Of a stretch of 38,168 bases of DNA, positions 8,684 through 15,925 are shown in pieces. How positions within the stretch are numbered: position 1 is the first letter of the stretch; every line of letters starts with the position of its first letter. The position numbers and the translations under genes were made by a program. The notes under the pieces were generated by a model. It made no database searches. It saw only the letters and a program-made list of their open reading frames with translations, and had not been told where the DNA came from. This DNA is from UBA1413 sp964472165 (GTDB lineage Bacteria; Bacteroidota; Bacteroidia; Bacteroidales; Prolixibacteraceae), in assembly GCA_964472165.1 (NCBI GenBank), contig CAYYJE010000019.1, positions 1 through 38,168 on the forward strand, written 5' to 3'.

Positions 8684-10048
8684 ATGAATATAAAGGAATC
8701 AGGGCAGGATCTGCCCATAAGGATGGAAGTGGATGTGCTGGTTGCCGGAGGCGGGCCTTCGGGAATTGTGGCAGCGCTGGCAGCTGCCGGAGAAGGATTG
8801 CGCGTAGCCGTAATCGAAAGCCGTAGTTTTCTGGGAGGCAACCTGGTCACGGGGTTACCGATTCTGGGCTTTCTGGGCCAGAAGGGAAACCAGATCATCA
8901 CAGGTCTGCCACAGAAATTCATGGACCGGCTTGCCTCCGTGAATGCCGTCAGCCGGCACCGTCCCTGCCCTCTTCATGTGAGCATCACCCTGGTGGAACC
9001 AGAAGCCGTGAAGGCTGTGGCATTTGAAATGCTGGAGGAGAGCGGTGTGGAGGTGTTGTTGTATACCAGCTTTTCGGGAGCAATCATGGAAAATGACCAA
9101 CTGAAGGGTGTTGTCATCGAAAGCAAAGCGGGAAGGGAGGCAATCATGGCGAAGGTTGTCATTGACTGCACCGGCGACGCGGATGTGGCATACCGTGCAG
9201 GAGTTCCCTGTGAAAAAGGAAATGAACAGGGAGGCATGCAGCCGCCAACACTGATGTTCAGCATGGGCAACGTCGACACGGACAAGCTCCGCTTTGCCAT
9301 CGCCGGCGATCCGCAGCACTATCCCGTTGACTTTATTCCCAACTCCTATTTCAGAGAGAATGACCAGTACATTGTGGTCGGACTGAGAAATCTGATCAAT
9401 AAGGCGAAACAGGATGGGTTGTCGCTTCCTGCCGCCAGGACCATCATCATTACCGGATTAAATAAAGGAGAAGCCTGGATCAACATGACCAGGGTAAACG
9501 GGGTGGACGGAACCGATCCGGTAAGTCTCACTCAGGGTGAATGGATTGCCCGCAGGCAGATCGGCGACATTGTCAGGTACCTCAACCAGTATGTCCCGGG
9601 ATTTGAAAAGGCTGCTATTCTGAGAACCGCTCCATTTCTGGGCATCCGTGAAACCCGGCGCATTGTGGGTCACTATGTACTGACCCGTGAAGACATTCTC
9701 AGCCAGGCCCGTTTCGAAGACGCGGTGGCTGTGGCAAGTTACCCCCTCGATATCCATCATCCTACCGGAGGGGACTGTACCCTCGAATGGAGCGGTGATT
9801 GTTATGACATTCCTTATCGTTCACTGGTACCGCTGAAAGTGGAAAACCTGCTGGTCGCCGGCCGAACCATCTCCACGACCCATGAAGCCATGTCGTCGAT
9901 CAGGGTGATGGCCCCTTGCATGGCCATGGGAGAAGCTGCAGGCAGGGCCGCAAAGATGGCTGTCAGGAAAGGAATTCCGCCCTCCGCGATTGACGTATCC
10001 CTGCTGAGGAAGGAACTGGTGGATGCAGGTGCCTTTCTAAGGTCCTGA
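8684..10048 (+). CDS. FAD-dependent oxidoreductase (FAD_oxidored/PF12831-like)
   Basis: This 454-residue protein carries a Rossmann FAD site VAGGGPSG (residues 20-27), the acidic end of the second strand (VIESRSFLGGN), a mid-protein VVIDCTGDADVAY, and a C-terminal GRTISTTHEAMSSIR with VMAPCMAMGEAAG, the usual layout of this family. A good ribosome site (GGAG, seven bases before the ATG) supports the start at 8684. It has no signal peptide, so it is likely cytoplasmic. It is the third gene of the carrier/PHP/oxidoreductase unit and may oxidise an alpha-hydroxy acid or polyol-derived compound. The substrate is not known; members of this family are often found in carbohydrate loci of Bacteroidota. 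Confidence 0.85.
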   Translation: MNIKESGQDLPIRMEVDVLVAGGGPSGIVAALAAAGEGLRVAVIESRSFLGGNLVTGLPILGFLGQKGNQIITGLPQKFMDRLASVNAVSRHRPCPLHVSITLVEPEAVKAVAFEMLEESGVEVLLYTSFSGAIMENDQLKGVVIESKAGREAIMAKVVIDCTGDADVAYRAGVPCEKGNEQGGMQPPTLMFSMGNVDTDKLRFAIAGDPQHYPVDFIPNSYFRENDQYIVVGLRNLINKAKQDGLSLPAARTIIITGLNKGEAWINMTRVNGVDGTDPVSLTQGEWIARRQIGDIVRYLNQYVPGFEKAAILRTAPFLGIRETRRIVGHYVLTREDILSQARFEDAVAVASYPLDIHHPTGGDCTLEWSGDCYDIPYRSLVPLKVENLLVAGRTISTTHEAMSSIRVMAPCMAMGEAAGRAAKMAVRKGIPPSAIDVSLLRKELVDAGAFLRS

Positions 10049-10100
10049 ACTCCCCGTTAAGACAGGGTGAGCTGCTTAAAAATGATCAGCAGGCTGCGTC

Positions 10101-10991
10101 TCAGTAATTCTGGGGCTTGTCGTGTCTGATAAACGTCTGGTTGTCGAGGTCGGCGAAGGCTTGCTGAAGCTCCTCCCTGGTATTCATCACGATGGGGCCA
10201 CCCCAGGCTACCGGCTCTTTCAGGGGTTTTGCCGCAACCAGCAGGAAACGGGCCCCTTCATTTCCGGCTTTGACTACCACCTCGTCAAAACCGTCACCGG
10301 AAACATCGGAGGCTGTCATGAGCATGGCACATGCCTTTTCCTCAAAACCCGACAACTGTTCGTCGGCGGCCAGTGTGCCTTCGATCAGGTACACAAAAAG
10401 GGTATTGTCGTTGGAAGTTTCGCAGTAATGCCAGGTTACGTCCGGCTTCAGGGTTACATCGAGGTACTGGACAGCCAGGTATTCCCCCTTGACGGCCCCG
10501 GTCACGTTTTTGTATTTTCCGGAAAGCACCCTGACGACAGCATCCTCCTCCCTGATCTCCGTCACATCGTCCTGCCGGATGTCGCGGTAGGCCGGTTGGG
10601 TCATCTTATCCTTCCGGGGAAGATTTACCCAGAGCTGGCATCCCAGCAGCCGGTCGGAGGCCACAGGCATTTCCTGGTGCACGATTCCCGACCCTGCCGT
10701 CATCCACTGGCAATCCAGGTCATGGATGACTCCCTTGTTACCCAGGCTGTCGCCATGTTCGATCGCCCCCTGCAAAAGATAAGTAACCGTTTCAATGCCC
10801 CGGTGCGGATGCCAGGGAAAGCCCTTGATATAATCCTCCGGATTGACCGAATCAAATCCGTCGAGCATCAGAAAAGGATCAAAATCGTGGATATTGCGGT
10901 ATCCCAAAACTCTCCGGAGATGAACCCCAGCGCCATCAACGGCATGAGCTCCCCGGATTACCTGTGTGCACTTTCTTTTTCCTGTCATCAT
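10101..10991 (-). CDS. Pirin family protein (long type)
   Basis: The protein is 296 residues from the ATG at 10991; an ATG directly after it at 10988 is equally possible. The open frame reaches 11108, but a TATCTTTG promoter element (11031-11038 on this strand) lies between, so the upstream ATG would not be transcribed. The cupin metal motif is clear: HPHRGIETVTY, then H in LQGAIEHGDS and HQEMP, the usual three His and one Glu. Pirins are cytoplasmic iron cupins; some have quercetin dioxygenase activity and others act as regulators. It runs toward the FAD oxidoreductase and away from the deacetylase gene. A second, shorter pirin lies at 35695. Confidence 0.92.
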   Translation of the reverse strand: MMTGKRKCTQVIRGAHAVDGAGVHLRRVLGYRNIHDFDPFLMLDGFDSVNPEDYIKGFPWHPHRGIETVTYLLQGAIEHGDSLGNKGVIHDLDCQWMTAGSGIVHQEMPVASDRLLGCQLWVNLPRKDKMTQPAYRDIRQDDVTEIREEDAVVRVLSGKYKNVTGAVKGEYLAVQYLDVTLKPDVTWHYCETSNDNTLFVYLIEGTLAADEQLSGFEEKACAMLMTASDVSGDGFDEVVVKAGNEGARFLLVAAKPLKEPVAWGGPIVMNTREELQQAFADLDNQTFIRHDKPQNY

Positions 10992-11030
10992 GGATAGTTT
11001 GAAATCATCCGTAGTCCGGACGCCTTTCTG

Positions 11031-11038
11031 CAAAGATA
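11031..11038 (-). promoter_or_regulatory. Bacteroidota -7 promoter element of the pirin gene
   Basis: On the minus strand this reads TATCTTTG, a full match to TAnnTTTG. It sits 39 bases upstream of the ATG at 10991 and decides that start over the ATG at 11108. No good TTTG -33 box is visible. Confidence 0.6.
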
Positions 11039-11120
11039 AAAAAATTGAACGGCGAAACTCCCTGTCAATATTCCGTATATAATTCCTAATATTGTAAAAG
11101 GGATCCAAAACTTCAGATTA

Positions 11121-11975
11121 ATGAAAAAGTTGCTTTTTATTGTTCTTCTGGCAGGGGGAGTTTCCCTGCTGACATACGCTCAGGAGAGGCCCCTTCATAT
11201 CATGGTGATTGGCGCCCATCCCGATGATTGTGACCTTGTAGCGGGAGGCACCGCAATTTTGTATACGCAGATGGGGCACCGGGTAAAGTTTATTTCCATG
11301 ACCAACGGGGATGCCGGGCACCAGTCCGCGGGAGGTGGAGCCCTGGCCAAACGGCGTATGATGGAAGCCCGGGAAGCGGGAAAGCGGTTCGGAGTAGAGT
11401 ACCAGGTGATGGACAATCACGACGGGGAGTTGATGCCCACGTTGGAAAACCGGCTGAAAGTGATCAGGGAAATCCGGAACTGGGAAGCGGATGTGGTCAT
11501 TACCCATCCTGCTGACGATTACCATCCTGATCATCGCTATACGAGCATTCTGGTTCAGGATGCCTCTTTCATGGTCATCGTCCCCAATGTGGCCCCTGAT
11601 ATACCCCCCCTTAAAAAGAACCCCATCTTCCTTTTCCCGGGTTTTTCCACTCCCGATATTGCAGTAGGCATCGACGCGGTATTCGACCAGAAACTATACG
11701 CATTGACGGCCCATGAATCGCAGTTTTTTGAATGGCTGCCATGGACCACCGGAACGCTTGACCAGGTTCCTGCCGATCCAAAGGAGAGGGTCAAATTCCT
11801 GGCCAGACGCTTTCAGCCAGCCGTGGAGCCTGTCAGAAGCTGTCTGGTGAAATGGTACGGCAAAGAAAAGGGGAATGAAATCAAATTCGCGGAAACTTTC
11901 AGGTATGCCCCTTTTGGGAAACGCCCCACGGATGACGAAACCCGGAAACTCTTTCCGATGATTGGTAAACCGTGA
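11121..11975 (+). CDS. Secreted PIG-L/LmbE family deacetylase
   Basis: This 284-residue protein has a signal peptide ending near TYA-QE (residue 20). The metal-binding motifs are AHPDD (32-36) and HPDH (135-138), as in zinc-dependent N-acetylglucosaminyl deacetylases of the PIG-L/LmbE family. It should act outside the cytoplasm on an N-acetylated sugar or a glycan. Its stop overlaps the GTG start of the following DUF4185-like gene, so the two products are made together and may work on the same glycan. The gene is divergent from pirin; a near match to the -7 element (TAATATTG, 11087-11094) lies upstream. The substrate is unknown. Confidence 0.88.
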   Translation: MKKLLFIVLLAGGVSLLTYAQERPLHIMVIGAHPDDCDLVAGGTAILYTQMGHRVKFISMTNGDAGHQSAGGGALAKRRMMEAREAGKRFGVEYQVMDNHDGELMPTLENRLKVIREIRNWEADVVITHPADDYHPDHRYTSILVQDASFMVIVPNVAPDIPPLKKNPIFLFPGFSTPDIAVGIDAVFDQKLYALTAHESQFFEWLPWTTGTLDQVPADPKERVKFLARRFQPAVEPVRSCLVKWYGKEKGNEIKFAETFRYAPFGKRPTDDETRKLFPMIGKP

Positions 11976-13180
11976 ACCGCATTATTTCAGGAATCCTGTC
12001 CCTTTTGTATGTGGCAGCACTTCTTGCCGGAGTTAACTTCTACGCCTTTGGGAACCCGTGGGGAGAACAACACGGGAGAGCGAAACCAGCATCTGAAGCC
12101 AACCGGCAGGAACCTCATTTCAGGAAGATAGCCGGGCTGCCCCGGTTCCCGTATGCCGACGGATGGCTGGGAGGTGACGGGGGATTGTCGGTGCAATTGT
12201 CGGACACCACCGTACTCTGGATTTTCAGCGACACGTTTGTTTCCGGAAAACCGGAAGCTTCGTCGCGAAAGGCGCTGGACGGGATGGTGGCCAATTCAGT
12301 GGCCGTTTCCACCCATTCCGGAGACCAATTTTCCATTCAGTATTACTGGCGGAAGCGGGAAGGCGCCCATTTCCCCTTTTTCGAGTCACCCCACAAGGGT
12401 GAGAGATACTGGCCGGTCCACACTTTCACAGCACGCGACACCTTGTATGTTTTCATGCAGCAGGTCGAAACCGTCGACACCCGGGGAAAAGAAGAACTCT
12501 TTAATTTCAGAATTACGGGAATTACCCTGGCCGTGGTCACCAATATCCAGAATGGAGATCCCTGCCAGTGGAAGGTCAGCCTCATCCCTTATTTGGAATT
12601 TTACCCCATGGAGAGCTGGACACAGGCCACCACTGACAGGGAATGGCTTTATGTGCTGAAGAATTCCCAGAGGTCTAATTTTCTGACCCGGATTCGCCTG
12701 GACAGGCTCACCGCACCTTCCGGCTTCGTGGAATACCTCACCACGGACGACACCTGGACAAAAGGGAGCACCGGTGAAGACCGGAAGATCCTCTTCACGG
12801 AACAGGCCAACGGGAGTCTCGACTATTATCCCGACCTGAAAAAGTGGATATACATCTATGGTCCCGTATTTCCGGGGAATGAAATCAAATACCGTCATTC
12901 AGACCGGATCACCGGACCGTGGCCGACCGCGCAAGTGATTTACCGGACTCCTGAGCAGACAACAGGAAGCAGCCTGTTCGACAAAAGGCACTTCTGCTAC
13001 CTGGCCCGGTCGCACCCCGCCTATTATGATGCAAACCGCAAGGTACTGCGGATTACCTACGACTGCAACTCCACCCAGTTCGCCCATGTGGCTTCCAGCG
13101 ACTCCATTTATATTCCCAGGGTGATTGAAGTGGAGGCTTCATTCATGCTTGAAGGGGATTTGCAGAATGCCGGTCATTGA
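11972..13180 (+). CDS. DUF4185-like secreted beta-propeller protein
   Basis: This 402-residue protein starts with GTG, overlapping the stop of the deacetylase gene as GTGA. A hydrophobic N-terminus (residues about 5-27) looks like a signal peptide. GGDGGLSVQL (67-76) with LWIFSDTFV (82-90) is the hallmark that opens DUF4185-type five-bladed propellers, which resemble glycoside hydrolases of the GH43/GH32 kind. The C-terminal stretch GNEIKYRHSDRITGPW is also typical. I see no clear catalytic acid set, so it could be a glycan-binding protein or an uncharacterised glycosidase. Coupling with the LmbE-like deacetylase suggests a shared glycan substrate. Confidence 0.7.
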   Translation: MNRIISGILSLLYVAALLAGVNFYAFGNPWGEQHGRAKPASEANRQEPHFRKIAGLPRFPYADGWLGGDGGLSVQLSDTTVLWIFSDTFVSGKPEASSRKALDGMVANSVAVSTHSGDQFSIQYYWRKREGAHFPFFESPHKGERYWPVHTFTARDTLYVFMQQVETVDTRGKEELFNFRITGITLAVVTNIQNGDPCQWKVSLIPYLEFYPMESWTQATTDREWLYVLKNSQRSNFLTRIRLDRLTAPSGFVEYLTTDDTWTKGSTGEDRKILFTEQANGSLDYYPDLKKWIYIYGPVFPGNEIKYRHSDRITGPWPTAQVIYRTPEQTTGSSLFDKRHFCYLARSHPAYYDANRKVLRITYDCNSTQFAHVASSDSIYIPRVIEVEASFMLEGDLQNAGH

Positions 13181-13290
13181 AAACCTGTCAACCGTTCGTC
13201 TTCTCCACTTCGGGAGATACGCTCTCCTTACCGGGATATGAATTATACTGTACGTTGCAACTTGAGAAGCGGTATTCCATGACATTTACC

Positions 13291-13298
13291 TATATTTG
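13291..13298 (+). promoter_or_regulatory. Bacteroidota -7 promoter element of the MG2/TonB-plug gene
   Basis: TATATTTG, a full match to TAnnTTTG, 34 bases before the ATG at 13333. It lies inside the longest possible open frame (TTG at 13177) and so supports the later ATG as the true start. No convincing -33 box is seen. Confidence 0.55.
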
Positions 13299-13332
13299 TC
13301 ATATTGTACACTTCCTAATTGATCAAGCAAAA

Positions 13333-15780
13333 ATGGCCTATTTCACCAGGATTTTTTCTTTCCGGTTCGTACGACTCTCATTACTCCTGATCCTTTTTCA
13401 ATGGCCTGTGCAGCATCATGTAAAGTCCCAGACCATCGAAGAGTGGATGAAGACCCGGCGTCCGCTTCCCATCGTCCAGGTCTATGTCCATACCGACCGT
13501 GAGTTTTATTTCAGGAAGGAGACGGTAAGGCTGAAAGCATACCTCACTTTCAGGGAAGACCATGAACTGGTGAAGGGAATTGAGAACCTGTATGTGGATC
13601 TGGTGGATGAAAAAGGCGACGTGGTTTCAGTTCAAAACCTGATCGCTGCCAACGGAGAGGCCTCCGGATACCTTTATCTCCCCGATTCCCTGGCACCCGG
13701 CAACTACCTTTTGCGTGCCTATAACAGCTATCTGCGCGACTGCGGGAACGATGCCCTGTACACCAAACCACTGAGGGTGATGGAAGTGCTCAATTCAACA
13801 GAATTACCCACGCCAAAGGTGAAGAAACGCAGTGCTCCCCTGCCCGACGTCGCCTTTCTCCCCGAAGGAGGCTTTCTGCTGGCCAACACCGGCAACCAGG
13901 TGGCCGTAAAAGCAGTGGACACTTCCGGCAAGGGAATAAACCTTAAAGGAGATATCTGCGATGAGAACGGAGCAACCGTAACAACCTTTGATACAAAATT
14001 TCAGGGGATGGGGAGTTTTTATCTGACGCCTTCTGTAGACAAAACCTATTTTGCCCGGCTGGAAGACTACCCTGAATTCCGGAAGGAACTGGCCGTTCAA
14101 AAAAAAGGAATCAAGCTCCAGGTAGCCCGCCTGACCGAAGAAGAGGTGGTGGTCCACATCCTGATGAATACCGGGGAGTATGACAAGCAACCGTTTATCC
14201 TGGCTGACCTTTACCATGGCAACCTCCACTTTTACAAACAGTTCGAGGCCGGATCAGGAAGCCGGACCATGCGGATCCCCCGGAATATGTTCAGCGAAGG
14301 GATAAACAGACTCGTCCTTCTGGACAGGAATTTAATGCCTGTTTCCGAACGGTTGTTTTTTAACGGCCACATTGACATCAATAAACTGACTGTAACGACC
14401 GATTCCCTCCTCTACGCCACCCGTTCGGCCATCGGACTTCAGCTTGCCGACAACGCCGGAAGAAAAGAGGAGGAGATTTCTATGCTTTCGGTTGCCGTGG
14501 TGGATGAAAACAGCGTTGGCACCGGAGGTCCGTCGAATTCCATCTTGTCAGGATTGCTGCTTGGCCCGGAACTGAAAGGACATATTGAAAATCCGGCTGC
14601 CTGCTTTTCCAACGATACCCTTTCGGCAGAGAAAAAACTCGATTGGCTGATGATGACGCATGGCTGGAGCAATTACCTCACCGACACACTCCCGGCAGGA
14701 ACCCGGCTGCCTGATTACCAGCCGGAATGGGGAATCTCCCTGAAAGGGAGGGCAGAACGGATTCTGGGGAAAAAACCCGTGCCCGCAGGTGAAATCATCG
14801 TGATGCTGTTTAACAAAGACAAGCCTGAACTGATGATGGGTATCACGGACGAAGAGGGATTTTACAAATTTGATGAGCTTTTGGTGATTGATTCAGCCAC
14901 CGTAGTGGTTCAGGTAAGAAATGAGAAGGGAAAACTGAATACGGAAGTATTTCTGGACCCCATTTTTAAAGATCCCCCTGAAGTGACAAAATCAGAGATT
15001 AATATCCTCGGGAATTTCACGGAGATTCCGGTGGATTTGTACCGCCGGAAATATTTCAGCGACCTGGCATTGCGTGAGTTTTACCCCGACACCAGCTCGA
15101 TCCTGTTGGGCGAAGTGGAGGTAAAAAGGGCGAAGAGGGAGAAGGAAGAGGATGATGGCCACTTCAGGATTTACGGATCCACGTCCCATTCTATAAAGAT
15201 TCCGGAAAATGTCATGAGTTACTCCGACATCCTGGCTTTTCTGGCAGGAAGGGTCGCCGGACTGAATGTCAGCGGGAGCAGCGTGTCGATTCGCGGGGGC
15301 GGAACCCCCAACTTCCTGATCGACGGGATGATGTACGAAGGCCAGGACGGGGTGGAAATGGCCCGGTCCATTCCAGTAAGTGACGTGGATGTGGTGGACG
15401 TGCTGAAGGATGTCTCCGACCTGGCTCTCTTTGGAAGCCGGGGAGGAAACGGGATTATTGCCATCTATACCAAGACAGGTGAACGCACAGTATCCAATTT
15501 CTATACCCCGGGGGTGATCAGACGCAAGTTAATGGGATACCAGCCTTTTAAAGAATTTTATTCTCCGAAATATTCACCTGAAAATGTAGACAGACCGGAA
15601 CCCGACTACAGGACCACTTTATACTGGAATCCTTTTGTAAATACGAAGGATGGCAAGGCCAACCTGACGTTCTTCGCATGCGATGAGGTCACCCATTACA
15701 ATGTCTATGTGGAGGGCATTACCAGCGAAGGGAGGATCTGCACGGGAACAGCCCGCTTTACCGTCGACAGGTTCAGGTAA
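13333..15780 (+). CDS. MG2-like / TonB-receptor-plug domain protein without a beta-barrel
   Basis: The protein is 815 residues from the ATG at 13333. That start is chosen because a -7 promoter element precedes it and because a clean signal peptide begins there (RFVRLSLLLILFQW). About residues 47-135 form an alpha-2-macroglobulin MG2-like domain opening with VYVHTDREFYF. About residues 465-550 look like a carboxypeptidase-regulatory beta sandwich (SLKGRAERILG to DEEGFYKFDEL). About residues 620-715 form a TonB plug-like domain (GRVAGLNVSG, SIRGGG, FLIDGMMYEG, GIIAIYTKTG). The last 100 residues are another short beta domain; there is no room for the 22-strand barrel of a SusC transporter. Such proteins are common in Bacteroidota, with unclear function at the outer membrane or periplasm. 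Confidence 0.8.
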   Translation: MAYFTRIFSFRFVRLSLLLILFQWPVQHHVKSQTIEEWMKTRRPLPIVQVYVHTDREFYFRKETVRLKAYLTFREDHELVKGIENLYVDLVDEKGDVVSVQNLIAANGEASGYLYLPDSLAPGNYLLRAYNSYLRDCGNDALYTKPLRVMEVLNSTELPTPKVKKRSAPLPDVAFLPEGGFLLANTGNQVAVKAVDTSGKGINLKGDICDENGATVTTFDTKFQGMGSFYLTPSVDKTYFARLEDYPEFRKELAVQKKGIKLQVARLTEEEVVVHILMNTGEYDKQPFILADLYHGNLHFYKQFEAGSGSRTMRIPRNMFSEGINRLVLLDRNLMPVSERLFFNGHIDINKLTVTTDSLLYATRSAIGLQLADNAGRKEEEISMLSVAVVDENSVGTGGPSNSILSGLLLGPELKGHIENPAACFSNDTLSAEKKLDWLMMTHGWSNYLTDTLPAGTRLPDYQPEWGISLKGRAERILGKKPVPAGEIIVMLFNKDKPELMMGITDEEGFYKFDELLVIDSATVVVQVRNEKGKLNTEVFLDPIFKDPPEVTKSEINILGNFTEIPVDLYRRKYFSDLALREFYPDTSSILLGEVEVKRAKREKEEDDGHFRIYGSTSHSIKIPENVMSYSDILAFLAGRVAGLNVSGSSVSIRGGGTPNFLIDGMMYEGQDGVEMARSIPVSDVDVVDVLKDVSDLALFGSRGGNGIIAIYTKTGERTVSNFYTPGVIRRKLMGYQPFKEFYSPKYSPENVDRPEPDYRTTLYWNPFVNTKDGKANLTFFACDEVTHYNVYVEGITSEGRICTGTARFTVDRFR

Positions 15781-15862
15781 GGCAGTTGATGAAACTGACG
15801 ATTTCATGATCACCGGGATGACAGGCGCCGGGTGGAATGAAAGGGGAAGCACTATTTTTTCC

Positions 15863-15893
15863 TTTGTCTGCACGGTAATTTTTCTTATTCTTG
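15863..15893 (+). promoter_or_regulatory. Bacteroidota promoter for the DUF4965 / GH76-GH43 genes
   Basis: TTTG at 15863-15866 (-33), 19 bases, then TATTCTTG at 15886-15893 (-7, one mismatch to TAnnTTTG). Spacing is the standard 19-21. It lies 32 bases before the ATG at 15926. Confidence 0.65.
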
Positions 15894-15925
15894 CAAAGAA
15901 CAATTCATAAACTAAAAATCTGAGG

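Noticed and set aside
10049..10100. Possible shared terminator hairpin (CTGCT ... AGCAG) between convergent genes
   Set aside because: The stem is only about five clean base pairs with no T-run on either strand.
10122..10997. 291-codon plus-strand open frame opposite pirin
   Set aside because: Antisense to a clear pirin with intact metal ligands; no independent support.
13177..13332. TTG-initiated N-terminal extension of the MG2/TonB-plug protein
   Set aside because: A TATATTTG promoter lies inside it, it has no secretion signal, and a proper signal peptide starts at 13333.
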